Below, piece by piece: positions 8,790 to 16,992 of a stretch of 64,000 nt of DNA. The first letter of the stretch is position 1. Every line of letters starts with the position of its first letter. A program made the position numbers and the translations under genes. The notes under the pieces were generated by a model, which was not told where the DNA came from, searched no databases, and worked only from the letters and a program-made list of their open reading frames with translations. Location: positions 124,001 through 188,000 of the forward strand of contig JAHBUY010000008.1 of NCBI GenBank assembly GCA_019637795.1, in the 5' to 3' direction. The stretch comes from a bacterium. Lineage in GTDB: Bacteria > Desulfobacterota > Binatia > HRBIN30 > CADEER01.

Positions 8790-10565
8790 ATGGGGGCGAT
8801 ACGGTCGTTGGCGCTGGCGACGCTGGCCGCGGTGGCGTTCGCCGGCTGCGGCGGCGATGGCGGGCAGGGACCGGCGACGCCGAGCGCGACGGCATCGGCC
8901 ACCGCCACGGCGACGCGCGCGCCGAGCGCGACCGCGAGCGCCGCGCCGTCGCCGAGCGCGACGCGGCCGCCGGCGGCGACTGCCACCGCCACCGCCACGC
9001 GCACGGCCACGGCCTCGCCGCCGGCGACCGCCACCGTCAGCCCGACCGCCTCGCCGACGGCGACGGCCACCGAGGCGCTGCTGCGGCTGCCCGATCTGCA
9101 CGCCGAGCCCGACGCCGAGCGCGGCGGGCGCATCGTCGACGCCGAGGGGCGCGAGGTGCTGCTGCGCGGGGTGAACGTCAACGCCCTCGCCGAGTACTGG
9201 CAGTACGGCGAGTTTCCCACGGTGTTCCCGTTCACCGCGGACGACGCCGACCGGATGGCGGCGATCGGCTGGAACACCGTCCGCCTGCTCCTCTCCTGGT
9301 CGCGCGTCGAGCCCGCCCCGGGCCAGTACGACGCCGCCTACCTCGAGCAGGCGCGCGCCGCGGTGCGCCTGCTGGCGAGCCGCGGGCTCTACACGATCCT
9401 CGACCTGCACCAGGACGCCTGGGGCCCGACGCTGGCGGCGCGCCCCGACGAGGTCTGCGCTCCGCCCGCCACGCCCGCCTTCGGTTGGGACGGCGCGCCG
9501 GGCTGGGCGACCCTCGATGGCGGCGCCGCGCGCTGCGCCGCCGCCGGCATCCGCGAGCTCAGCCCGGCGGTCAGCGCCGCCTTCGCCGCCTTCTTCGCCG
9601 ACGCCGCCGATGGCACCGGGATCGGCGTCCGCAGCCGCTACGCCGCCATGCTCGGACACGTCGCCCGCGTGCTCGGCGCCGAGCCGGGGGTCGCCGGCTA
9701 CGATGTGATGAACGAGCCCAACGCGTTCTCCGAGGCGCAGATCGCGGCGCTGGGCGACCTCTATGCCGACGCCATCGCCGCCATCCGCGTCGGCGAGCGC
9801 GACGGCGGCAGCCCGCCGCGCCTGGTCTTCTTCGAGCCCAGCGCGGTCTGGGCGCTGCTCGGCCTCGGCGCGACGCCCGACTTCGCGCGCGACCGCGACG
9901 TCGTCTACGCACCGCATCTCTACCAGGGCGGGCTCGACGGGCAGCCGCTGGCTCCGGCCTTCGCGCAGGCGCGCGAGGAGGCGAAGCGCTACGGCGGCGC
10001 GCCGGTGCTCAGCGGCGAGTGGGGCAGCGACCCCCGCCGCGCCTCGAACCCCGAGGACCCGTACTTCCTGGAGCACCAGCGGCTGCAGGACGAATGGCGC
10101 ATCGGCGCCACCCTGTGGACCTGGCGCGAGTCGTGCGGCGACCCGCACAAGGCCGGCGACGTGCGCGCCGGCAATGTCCCGTACGTCTGGGGCGAGTTCG
10201 AGGTCGACTGTGCCAGCAACGCCGTCACCGGCGTGCGCCAGGACCTGGTCGACCAGCTCACCCGCGCCTACGTCCGCGCCGCGCCGGGACGGCTGACGGA
10301 GTCGACCTACGAACCGGACACCGGCCGCCTCACCGCCGGCGGCGACGAGGCGCCGGCCGGCGCCGAGCTGCTGGTGTTCTTTCCGCTCGGGAGCGGCGGC
10401 GGGGCGCGGATCCTCGGCGGGGGCTTCACGGACGTCCGCTCGATCCACGCCGCCCCCAACCATCTCCTCGTCGTCGGATCCGCGACCGGTGGCGCCTGGC
10501 ATCTCACCGTCGAGCGGGCGGGGCCAGTCGTCGACGGGGTCTCGAACGCGACGCGCGCCAGGTAG
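8790..10565 (+). CDS. GH5 glycosidase lipoprotein (endoglycoceramidase-like)
   Basis: A 591-residue exported enzyme. The N-terminus is a lipoprotein signal ending at AAVAFAGC, followed by a 70-residue Ala/Thr/Pro/Ser-rich linker (about 30-95). The catalytic GH5 TIM barrel begins around GREVLLRGVNVN and carries TILDLHQDAWG. The acid/base is in DVMNEPN (E309) and the nucleophile in VLSGEWGSD (E410). The DLHQD and DVMNEP signatures are closest to endoglycoceramidase-type GH5 enzymes, so a glycolipid or beta-glucan substrate is likely but unproven. A C-terminal beta-rich segment follows. GAGGAC precedes the ATG weakly. The last codons and the stop lie inside the oppositely oriented tRNA-Arg gene (12-bp overlap). 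Confidence 0.88.
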   Translation: MGAIRSLALATLAAVAFAGCGGDGGQGPATPSATASATATATRAPSATASAAPSPSATRPPAATATATATRTATASPPATATVSPTASPTATATEALLRLPDLHAEPDAERGGRIVDAEGREVLLRGVNVNALAEYWQYGEFPTVFPFTADDADRMAAIGWNTVRLLLSWSRVEPAPGQYDAAYLEQARAAVRLLASRGLYTILDLHQDAWGPTLAARPDEVCAPPATPAFGWDGAPGWATLDGGAARCAAAGIRELSPAVSAAFAAFFADAADGTGIGVRSRYAAMLGHVARVLGAEPGVAGYDVMNEPNAFSEAQIAALGDLYADAIAAIRVGERDGGSPPRLVFFEPSAVWALLGLGATPDFARDRDVVYAPHLYQGGLDGQPLAPAFAQAREEAKRYGGAPVLSGEWGSDPRRASNPEDPYFLEHQRLQDEWRIGATLWTWRESCGDPHKAGDVRAGNVPYVWGEFEVDCASNAVTGVRQDLVDQLTRAYVRAAPGRLTESTYEPDTGRLTAGGDEAPAGAELLVFFPLGSGGGARILGGGFTDVRSIHAAPNHLLVVGSATGGAWHLTVERAGPVVDGVSNATRAR

Positions 10566-10626
10566 GAATCGAACCTACGACCCGCAGCTTAGAAGGCTGC
10601 TGCTCTATCCACTGAGCTACTGGCGC
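10554..10626 (-). tRNA. tRNA-Arg (TCT)
   Basis: Minus-strand cloverleaf with acceptor GCGCCAG/CTGGCGC, anticodon loop CTTCTAA (anticodon TCT) closed by GCAGC/GCTGC, and T-arm GTAGGTTCGATTCCTAC. The discriminator is G; CCA is not encoded. Its 3' acceptor end overlaps the last codons of the GH5 gene on the other strand. Confidence 0.95.
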
Positions 10627-10645
10627 GGATGCCGCTGCGCGCGAA

Positions 10646-10723
10646 TGGTCGGGGCGAGCCGATTCGAACGGCCGACCCCCTGCTCCCAAGGCAGGTGCGC
10701 TAACCAGGCTGCGCTACGCCCCG
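10646..10723 (-). tRNA. tRNA-Pro (TGG), CCA encoded
   Basis: Minus-strand cloverleaf: acceptor CGGGGCG/CGCCCCG, anticodon stem CCTGC/GCAGG around CTTGGGA (anticodon TGG), T-arm CGGCCGTTCGAATCGGC. Discriminator A is followed by a genomically encoded CCA (10646-10648). It lies 19 bp upstream of tRNA-Arg on the same strand, and the two are probably one transcript. Confidence 0.95.
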
Positions 10724-10768
10724 TCACCTCATCGCGTGCGCCGGGGCTAACAGAGGGTCATCGCGAAA

Positions 10769-11392
10769 TCAACGCAACGGCGCGCGGGCGGCGCCCGCCG
10801 CCAGGAAGGCGCGCAGGCGCGGGCGCAGCGCCGCGACGGCGCGGGCGCGGTGGCTGAGGCGGTCCTTCTCCGCCGCCGACATCTCGGCGAACGTGCGGTC
10901 GCCGACGACGAACACCGGGTCGTAGCCGAAGCCGCCGCCGCCGCGCGGCGCCTCGGCGATGCGTCCCTCGCAGCGGCCCTCCGCCAGCAGCTCGCGGCCG
11001 TCGGGGTTGGCGACGACGATGGCGCAGTGGAAGCGTGCCGTGCGCCGCTCCGCCGGCACGTCGCGCAGCCGCTGCAGCAGCAGGGCGACGTTCGCCGCGT
11101 CGCCCGATCCCGCCCCGGCGTCGGCGGCGAAGCGCGCCGAGCGCACACCGGGCAACCCTCCGAGGGCGTCGACGGCCAGGCCGGAGTCGTCGGCGATCGC
11201 CGGCAGGCCGGCGTGGCGTGCCAGCGCGTGCGCCTTGCGGCGGGCGTTGGCGAGGAAGGTGTCGCCGTCCTCGACCACCGGCGGCAGCTCCGGGTAGTCG
11301 GCGAGCGAGCGCCAGGTGAGGGCCGGGTCGTCGAGCAGCGCCCGCAGCTCGCGCAGCTTGCCGGCGTTGCCGGTGGCGGCGACCAGGATCAC
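10769..11392 (-). CDS. rdgB: non-canonical purine NTP pyrophosphatase (RdgB/HAM1)
   Basis: A 207-residue house-cleaning pyrophosphatase that removes dITP/XTP from the nucleotide pool. The N-terminal substrate loop ATGNAGKLREL and the catalytic ADDSGLAVDALGG segment are intact, and GGGGFGYDPVFVV near the C-terminus is the family signature. It starts at GTG, overlapping the stop of rph by 4 bp (GTGA). The order rph-rdgB with overlap is a common bacterial operon. Confidence 0.93.
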   Translation of the reverse strand: MILVAATGNAGKLRELRALLDDPALTWRSLADYPELPPVVEDGDTFLANARRKAHALARHAGLPAIADDSGLAVDALGGLPGVRSARFAADAGAGSGDAANVALLLQRLRDVPAERRTARFHCAIVVANPDGRELLAEGRCEGRIAEAPRGGGGFGYDPVFVVGDRTFAEMSAAEKDRLSHRARAVAALRPRLRAFLAAGAARAPLR

Positions 11393-12123
11393 ACGACGCC
11401 GGTGGCGCGCAGGACCTCGCGTTGGCGTGCGCCGAGGATGGCGATCGCCTCGCTGCCCAGCGTCGTCAGTCGGGTGAGCTGCGCCGCCGTGAACGGATGC
11501 GCCTCGGCGGTGCCCTGGACCTCGATGTAGGCGCCGGCGCCGGTCATCACCAGGTTCATGTCGACGTCGGCGGTGCTGTCCTCGGCGTAGCAGAGGTCGA
11601 CCAGCACCTCGCCGGCGACGATGCCGACGCTGACCGCGGCGACCGTGTCGGTGAGCGGGTTGGCGGTGAGCACGCCGCGCTCGCGCAGCCGGTGCAGCGC
11701 CAGGGCGAGGGCGACGTAGCCGCCGGTGATCGAGGCGGTGCGGGTGCCGCCGTCCGCCTCGATGACGTCGCAGTCGATCCACAGGGTGCGCTCGCCGAGG
11801 GCCCGCATGTCGGTGACGGCGCGCAGACTGCGGCCGATGAGGCGTTGGATCTCGTGCGTGCGCCCGCCCACCTTGCCGCGCGCCGACTCGCGCGCGATGC
11901 GGCTGCTGCTCGAGCCCGGCAGCATGCCGTACTCGGCCGTCACCCAGCCGCGGCCGCTGTTGCGGAGAAACGGGGGCACGCTCTCCTCGACCGACGCGGT
12001 GCAGATGACGCGCGTGCGCCCGACCTCGATCAGCACCGAGCCGTCGGCCTGGCTGATGAAGTCGGGGACGATGGTGAGCGGACGGAGATCGGCGGCCTGG
12101 CGGCCATCGGCGCGGAGAGCCAT
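11389..12123 (-). CDS. rph: ribonuclease PH
   Basis: A 244-residue phosphorolytic 3' exoribonuclease trimming tRNA 3' ends. The body matches the family throughout: SGRGWVTAEYGMLPGSSSSR, RTHEIQRLIGRSLRA and the C-terminal ADVDMNLVMTGAGAYIE-type segment. The start is the ATG beginning MALRADGRQ, since family members begin MRxDGRxxD; the 26 in-frame residues upstream are Arg/Pro-rich and lack conservation. The ribosome site is weak. Translationally coupled to rdgB. Confidence 0.93.
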   Translation of the reverse strand: MALRADGRQAADLRPLTIVPDFISQADGSVLIEVGRTRVICTASVEESVPPFLRNSGRGWVTAEYGMLPGSSSSRIARESARGKVGGRTHEIQRLIGRSLRAVTDMRALGERTLWIDCDVIEADGGTRTASITGGYVALALALHRLRERGVLTANPLTDTVAAVSVGIVAGEVLVDLCYAEDSTADVDMNLVMTGAGAYIEVQGTAEAHPFTAAQLTRLTTLGSEAIAILGARQREVLRATGVV

Positions 12124-12186
12124 AGCCGCTGCGTGTAGCCGGTATCGCCGTGACGGTCCACGGCACCGGGCGGGGCGAGGAGTGGG

Positions 12187-12207
12187 CACCGCATGCGACA
12201 TGCGGTG
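12187..12207. promoter_or_regulatory. operator-like palindrome upstream of sigma-54 activator
   Basis: CACCGCATG (12187-12195), three central bases CGA, then CATGCGGTG (12199-12207): perfect 9-bp arms in the divergent gap between rph and the sigma-54 activator gene. It is 44 bp upstream of a plausible -35 element, so it could serve an activator or repressor of either gene. The binding protein is unknown. Confidence 0.4.
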
Positions 12208-12250
12208 GCAAACGAATGTGACGCAAATTCGCCTCGGTGAAAAAAGCGGT

Positions 12251-12278
12251 TGAGGCGCTCTCTGCTCATGTTATTTTT
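12251..12278 (+). promoter_or_regulatory. candidate sigma-70 promoter for the sigma-54 activator gene
   Basis: TTGAGG (12251-12256), a 16-nt spacer and TATTTT (12273-12278) sit in an unusually AT-rich patch for this genome. The downstream ATG is 45 nt after the -10 box and has GGAAGGGG as ribosome site. Confidence 0.45.
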
Positions 12279-12322
12279 TCGTCACTGAGAGATCGAGCTC
12301 ACGGACGGAAGGGGCGCAGCGC

Positions 12323-13309
12323 ATGGAAAACTTCACGATCAAGGGCAATCACCCGGTGATGGAAAAGATCCTCAGCATCTGCCAGCGCGTCGCCGCCACC
12401 GATTCGACGGTGCTCATCATGGGAGAGAGCGGCACCGGCAAAGAACTGATCGCCCGTTACATCCATGCCCACAGCCGCCGGATCAATCAGCCCTTCATCG
12501 CCGTGAACTGCGGCGCCATTCCGCCCGACCTGCTCGAATCGGAGATGTTCGGCCACGAGCGCGGCGCCTTCACCGGCGCCGTGGGGGCGCGCATGGGCAT
12601 GTTCCAGCTCGCCAACGGAGGGACGATCTTCCTCGACGAGATCGGGGAGATGACGGCGCCGCTGCAGGTCAAGCTGCTGCGCGTCCTCCAGGAGCGGGAG
12701 ATCCGTCCGGTCGGCGCCGACCGCTCGGTGAAGGTCGACGTGCGGGTGATCGCCGCCAGCAACCGCGATCTGGCGAACGAGGTGGAGAAGGGGCGCTTCC
12801 GCGAGGATCTGTTCTACCGCCTGCAGGTCATTCCCGTCCTGCTGCCGCCGCTGCGCGAGCGGCGATCGGACATCCCCATCCTCGTCCAGCACTTCCTCGA
12901 CAAGTACAACTCCAAGCACGAGGGCCGGCAGTGCCACGTCGCGGACGATGCGATGGTGCACCTGTGGGAGTACGATTGGCCGGGCAACGTGCGCGAGCTC
13001 GAGAACCTGATCGAACGCATGGTGGTGCTCAGCGAGGACGGCGTCATCCGCGTCGACAGCCTGCCGCCGAACATCCGCTCCTTCATCTCCGAGAAGAAGA
13101 TTCCGCGTCCGACGCTGACCGAGGAGGGCATCGACCTGAACCGCGCCGTCGAGGAGTTCGAGTATCGCCTGATCGACGAGGCGCTGCGCCGCACCAAGGG
13201 GAACAAGCAGGCGGCCGCGCGCCTGCTCGGGCTCAAGCGCACCACGCTGGTGGCCAAGCTGCGGCGCAAGACCGGCGGCGGCGGCGAAGCCGAAGGCTAT
13301 CTGATCTGA
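12323..13309 (+). CDS. sigma-54-dependent transcriptional activator without sensory domain
   Basis: A 328-residue bacterial enhancer-binding protein consisting almost only of the AAA+ core and a DNA-binding tail. Walker A is GESGTGKE (34-41), the sigma-54 contact loop GAFTGA is at 81-86, and Walker B is TIFLDEIGEM (D105, E106). YDWPGNVRELENLIE is followed by a Fis-type HTH in GNKQAAARLLGLKRTTL. There is no receiver, PAS or GAF domain, as in PspF/HrpR, so its activity is probably controlled by a partner protein. The next gene, 22 bp downstream, is a single-domain response regulator and may be that partner (inference). Confidence 0.9.
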   Translation: MENFTIKGNHPVMEKILSICQRVAATDSTVLIMGESGTGKELIARYIHAHSRRINQPFIAVNCGAIPPDLLESEMFGHERGAFTGAVGARMGMFQLANGGTIFLDEIGEMTAPLQVKLLRVLQEREIRPVGADRSVKVDVRVIAASNRDLANEVEKGRFREDLFYRLQVIPVLLPPLRERRSDIPILVQHFLDKYNSKHEGRQCHVADDAMVHLWEYDWPGNVRELENLIERMVVLSEDGVIRVDSLPPNIRSFISEKKIPRPTLTEEGIDLNRAVEEFEYRLIDEALRRTKGNKQAAARLLGLKRTTLVAKLRRKTGGGGEAEGYLI

Positions 13310-13331
13310 CGCCCGGGGGAGGAGCGTGCAC

Positions 13332-13787
13332 ATGGACGAGCAGAAGAACGGCAAGGCGGCGCACGGGCGCATCCTCATCGTCGACGACGATCCCAACACC
13401 CTGGAAATCCTCCGTCGCTGGTTGAACCGCGAGGGCTACGCCACGGTCAGCGCCGACAACGGGCCGGCCTGCCTGCAGGCGCTGAGCACGGAGGCGGTCG
13501 ACGTCATCGTCCTCGACGTCATGATGCCCGGCATGGACGGGCTCCAGGTGTGCGAGCGCCTGCGCGCCAGCGAGGCGTGGCGCGGCATCCCGGTGGTGCT
13601 GCTCACCGCCAAGGACGACATCGAGACCCGCGCGCGCGGCATGATGCTCGGCGTCAGCGAGTACCTCACCAAGCCGGTCAACAAGCTCGAGCTCTTCGCG
13701 CGCCTGCAGGCGCAACTGCACAGCCGCGAGCTCGAGCGCCGCATGGAGGCCACCGCGGCGACCGTCGCGGGGCTGGCGAAGAAGTAG
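13332..13787 (+). CDS. single-domain response regulator
   Basis: A 151-residue CheY-like receiver: acidic pair in ILIVDDDPN, phospho-acceptor D62 in VIVLDVMMPGMDG, and the Thr/Lys switch residues in VVLLTAKDD and YLTKPVN. A short C-terminal helix rich in Arg/Glu follows, with no DNA-binding or enzymatic output. The ATG at 13332 is preferred over an in-frame GTG six bases upstream because GGGGAGGAG is correctly spaced from it. It probably belongs to the same operon as the sigma-54 activator. Confidence 0.88.
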   Translation: MDEQKNGKAAHGRILIVDDDPNTLEILRRWLNREGYATVSADNGPACLQALSTEAVDVIVLDVMMPGMDGLQVCERLRASEAWRGIPVVLLTAKDDIETRARGMMLGVSEYLTKPVNKLELFARLQAQLHSRELERRMEATAATVAGLAKK

Positions 13788-13857
13788 CCGTCGGGCGCCA
13801 GCCGTCGGCGCTCCACCCGAGTGGCACCCGCCGCGGCGCGGCGGTATGGAGGGAGGC

Positions 13858-14667
13858 ATGGCCTCCCGTGAGCCGGCCAGCGCGCTGACGGCCTCCGATC
13901 CGCTGCGCGCCGCGCGCATCGTCCTCGTGCGCCCGCGCGGCGCGGCGAACGTCGGTGCGGCGGCGCGGGCGATGAAGAACCTCGGGCTCGCCGAGCTCGT
14001 GCTGGTGCGGCCGGCGATTCCGCGCCTGGCGGCGGCCGAGCGCATGGCGGTGCACGCGCGCGATCTGGTGCGTGGCGCCCGCCTCGCCGACACGCTGCCG
14101 GCGGCGGTCGCCGACTGCCATCTGGTGGTGGGCACGACCTGCCGCCGCGGCGGCTACCGGGCCGAGGTCGACGATCTCGGCGCCCTGGCGCCGGCGATGG
14201 TCGCGCGCGCGGCGACGGGGCCGCTGGCGATCGTCTTCGGCCCCGAGGATCACGGCCTGTCGAACGCCGACCTCCGCCACTGCCATCGCGTGTGCGCCAT
14301 CGACACCAGTGCCGCGTACCCGTCGCTGAACCTGGCGCAGGCGGTCCTCCTCGTCTGTTGGGAGCTGCGGCGGGCGGCGCAGGCAGGCGCGCCGGCGGTG
14401 GGCGGGGCGCCGGTCGCGCCCGCGGCCGAGGTCGCCGCGCTGCTCGCGCACCTGCGGGCGGCGCTGCTCCGCATCGGCTACCTGAACCCGCAGAATCCGG
14501 ATCACGTCATGCACGCGCTGCGCGGCATCCTCGGCCGCGCCACCCTGACGCCGCACGATGTCCGCCTGCTGCGCGGCATGGCCCGGCAGATGGAATGGGC
14601 CGGCTCGCGGGCCGCCGGGACGCCGTCCGCTGGCGCCGCGCCGAGCAGGCGCCGGGCGCGCGCCTGA
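13858..14667 (+). CDS. trmJ: SpoU/TrmH-family RNA 2'-O-methyltransferase (TrmJ-like)
   Basis: A 269-residue SPOUT methyltransferase. The three SAM-knot motifs are present: GAANVGAAARAMKNLG, AIVFGPEDHGLSNADL and SLNLAQAVLLVCWEL. The spacing and the C-terminal helical tail match TrmJ, which 2'-O-methylates position 32 of tRNAs; other rRNA-modifying SpoU members cannot be excluded. The start is the second ATG, preceded by GGAGGGAGG; an earlier in-frame ATG overlaps that ribosome site. Confidence 0.85.
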   Translation: MASREPASALTASDPLRAARIVLVRPRGAANVGAAARAMKNLGLAELVLVRPAIPRLAAAERMAVHARDLVRGARLADTLPAAVADCHLVVGTTCRRGGYRAEVDDLGALAPAMVARAATGPLAIVFGPEDHGLSNADLRHCHRVCAIDTSAAYPSLNLAQAVLLVCWELRRAAQAGAPAVGGAPVAPAAEVAALLAHLRAALLRIGYLNPQNPDHVMHALRGILGRATLTPHDVRLLRGMARQMEWAGSRAAGTPSAGAAPSRRRARA

Positions 14668-14670
14668 GCC

Positions 14671-14883
14671 ATGGCCGAGGTCCTCTCCTTCGGGTCCCGC
14701 GCCAGTGCCCGGCGCCGCGCCCGCGAGCAGGCGGCCAGCGAGGCCTGCGTCCACATCCTGGAGGCCAACCTGCAACTGGCGCTGCACCTGTTCGCCAGCG
14801 CGCCGCCGGAGGAGAAGCCGATCCGCGCCCGGCAGCTCCGCCAGTTGGCGGAGCTGCTCGAATACGTCACCCGATGCACCTGA
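14671..14883 (+). CDS. small helical ORFan
   Basis: A 70-residue basic and Ala-rich protein (starts MAEVLSFGS), predicted mostly helical. It starts 3 bp after the trmJ stop and overlaps the start of the M48 protease gene by 10 bp, so it is embedded in the operon. No family is recognised and no ribosome site better than CCTGAGCC is visible. The tight packing argues that it is real; chance coding in GC-rich DNA is the alternative. Confidence 0.5.
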   Translation: MAEVLSFGSRASARRRAREQAASEACVHILEANLQLALHLFASAPPEEKPIRARQLRQLAELLEYVTRCT

Positions 14884-16262
14884 CGGCGGGCGTCCTGGCA
14901 CTCGCGACGCTGGCGCTGCTGACCGCGCCCGCGGCGGCGATATCGTACGAGGGCGAGCGCGGGCTCGGCCAGCAGTTCGACCTCGCGTTGCGCCAGCAGG
15001 CGCCGCTGGTGGAGGATCCCGACGTCGTCGCCTACGTCAACCGCATCGGCAGCCGCATCGCGGCGACGCTCGACCAGTCGTACTTCGACTACCAGTTCGC
15101 GGTGATCCGCGATCCGCGCATCAACGCCTTCGCGGTGCCGGGGGGCTACGTCTACGTGCACAGCGGCCTGCTGGCGGCGCTGCACAACGATGACGAGCTG
15201 GCAGCGGTCCTCGGACACGAGATCGCGCACGTGCACGCGCACCACGTCGTCCGCCAGCAGGAGAAGTCGACGGTGCTCAACTACACCGCGCTGCTCGGCA
15301 CCCTGCTGTCGATCGTGCAGCCGGCGGTCGGCTCGCTGGCGACGGCCGCATCGCAGGCGGCGAAGCTGCAGTACACCCGCGAGTTCGAGCAGGAGGCCGA
15401 CTACCTCGGCGCGCGCTACATGCAGGCGGCGGGTTACGATCCGCGGGCGATGCTCGACTTCTTCACGCTGCTGAGCGACCAGCAGCGCCTGACGCCCTCG
15501 AGCGCGCCGCCCTATCTGCAGACCCACCCCTTGAGCGACGAGCGGCTCGACCGCCTGGAGGCGGTCCTCAAGACGCATCAGTGGACGGCGCGGCAGCGCC
15601 CGCCGTCGACGCTGGCGCTGCAGCGCGTGCAGGCGCTGGTGCGCGCCGCCAGCGATCCGCCGGCGGACGTGTTGATGACCTACCGCCGGCTGCGCGACGC
15701 CGACCCCGCGAACCCCAACGCCCAGTACCTCTACGGCATCGTCGCGCTGCAGACCGGACAGCTCGACGATGCGCAGGCCGCGCTCGCCGCGGCGGCGGCG
15801 GGAGGGGTCGAGGGCGTCGACCGTGAGATCGGACGGCTGGCGCTGCGGCAGCGCGACCTCGTCGCGGCGCGGGCGCGCCTCACCGCCCACCTGGCGCGCC
15901 ACGACGACGATGCCGGCGCGCAGCTCGATCTCGCCCAGGTCTGCCAGGCGCTCGGCGACAGCGCGTGCGCCGAGGCGGCGTACCGGCGCGCCCTCGCCGC
16001 GGCGCCGTCGCTGGCCGCGGCGCAGCACGGCTACGGTCTGCTCGCCGGCCGCGCCGGCCGGGCCGGCGACGGCTTCTACCACCTGGCGACCGCGGCGCGC
16101 CTCGGGGGCGACTACCCCACCGCGCTCGGCCAGTACGCCCGGGCCATTCCGCAGTTGCCGTCGGGCGACCCGCGCCAGGAGGACGCGCAGCGCTGGATGG
16201 CGGTGCTGAGCGCCTATCTGAAGGTGCCGACGCCGGCGGTGGCGACGAGCGGCGACGGCTGA
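14874..16262 (+). CDS. M48 metalloprotease with TPR region (BepA-like)
   Basis: A 462-residue secreted or periplasmic protein. The signal peptide is about residues 1-22 (LALATLALLTAPAAA). The zinc motif HEIAH sits in AAVLGHEIAHVHAHH, with the third ligand in FEQEADYLGARYM. The C-terminal half (about 260-450) is TPR-like repeats. BepA/YfgC has this architecture and handles assembly or degradation of outer-membrane beta-barrels such as LptD; that function is inferred by family. It fits a cell with the beta-barrel (DUF1302) proteins seen nearby. Confidence 0.87.
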   Translation: MHLTAGVLALATLALLTAPAAAISYEGERGLGQQFDLALRQQAPLVEDPDVVAYVNRIGSRIAATLDQSYFDYQFAVIRDPRINAFAVPGGYVYVHSGLLAALHNDDELAAVLGHEIAHVHAHHVVRQQEKSTVLNYTALLGTLLSIVQPAVGSLATAASQAAKLQYTREFEQEADYLGARYMQAAGYDPRAMLDFFTLLSDQQRLTPSSAPPYLQTHPLSDERLDRLEAVLKTHQWTARQRPPSTLALQRVQALVRAASDPPADVLMTYRRLRDADPANPNAQYLYGIVALQTGQLDDAQAALAAAAAGGVEGVDREIGRLALRQRDLVAARARLTAHLARHDDDAGAQLDLAQVCQALGDSACAEAAYRRALAAAPSLAAAQHGYGLLAGRAGRAGDGFYHLATAARLGGDYPTALGQYARAIPQLPSGDPRQEDAQRWMAVLSAYLKVPTPAVATSGDG

Positions 16263-16297
16263 GGCCGGCCGGCGGGGAGCGGACGGCGCGCGGCGCT

Positions 16298-16852
16298 TCA
16301 GTGCACGCCCGGGCCGGGCGCCAGGGCGTGGGGTTCGATGCCGAGGCGGCGGATCGCCACCTCCCACATCTCGGTGCTCGGCGTGTCGAACATCAACTGC
16401 CGGTCGACCGGCACGGTGAGCCAGGCCGAGGCGGCGAGCTCGGCGTCGAGCTGGCGCGGACCCCAGCCGGCATAGCCGACCAGAAATCGGCTGCGCTCGG
16501 CGAGCTCGTCGCTCTCGAGCACGCGGCGCAGCAGGTCGCGCGAGGCGGAGAGAAAGACGCCGGGGCTGACCTCGACGCCGTCACCGACGTCGGAGTTGAT
16601 CAGCAGCCAGCCGCGGGAGGGGTCGACCGGTCCCCCGATCCACACCGGCATGCCGTTGTCGTGGTCGACCGGCGGCTCGAGCTGGACGATCGACGAGGCG
16701 GTGGTGTCGGTGCAGCGGTTGAGCACCAGGCCCATGGCGCCTTCCTCGCGGTGCTCGCACAGGAGGACGACGGTCTTGCCGAAGTTCGGGTCCTGGAGCT
16801 GGGGCATCGCCACCAGCAGCGTGGGCGCCAACGCGCTCGACTCGTCCCACAT
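16298..16852 (-). CDS. YqgE/AlgH family protein
   Basis: A 184-residue protein of the UPF0301/DUF179 family: LLVAMPQLQDPNFGKTVVLL near the start, then GAMGLVLNR and a GGPVDPSRGWLL segment, and YAGWGPRQLDAEL. The molecular function is unsettled; in Pseudomonas AlgH influences alginate regulation. The start is the ATG behind GGAGGCTGTGC. It converges on the M48 gene (35 bp) and diverges from an MFS permease. Confidence 0.9.
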   Translation of the reverse strand: MWDESSALAPTLLVAMPQLQDPNFGKTVVLLCEHREEGAMGLVLNRCTDTTASSIVQLEPPVDHDNGMPVWIGGPVDPSRGWLLINSDVGDGVEVSPGVFLSASRDLLRRVLESDELAERSRFLVGYAGWGPRQLDAELAASAWLTVPVDRQLMFDTPSTEMWEVAIRRLGIEPHALAPGPGVH

Positions 16853-16881
16853 GCACAGCCTCCACCTGACGGACGGGTGGG

Positions 16882-16911
16882 ATTGTTGCGGGCGCCTCCG
16901 CGCGAAGTCAA
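16882..16911 (-). promoter_or_regulatory. candidate sigma-70 promoter for yqgE
   Basis: On the minus strand, TTGACT (complement of 16906-16911), an 18-nt spacer and AACAAT (complement of 16882-16887) lie 30 bp before the yqgE ATG. A second TTGACT on the plus strand at 16955-16960 faces the MFS gene but has no good -10 partner. Confidence 0.4.
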
Positions 16912-16992
16912 TGCCTCGCCGCGCCCGCGGCCGCTCTCGGGGGCGCGGAGGCAATTGACTCGTCGCGCGTCGCGGAGGATGGGTCGCCGCGG

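Noticed and set aside
13822..13837. TGGCACCC motif before trmJ as a sigma-54 promoter
   Set aside because: The -12 position reads GG instead of GC and lacks TTGC.
16955..16983. Plus-strand TTGACT before the MFS permease as a promoter
   Set aside because: No -10-like hexamer at 16-18 bp spacing (GATGGG only).
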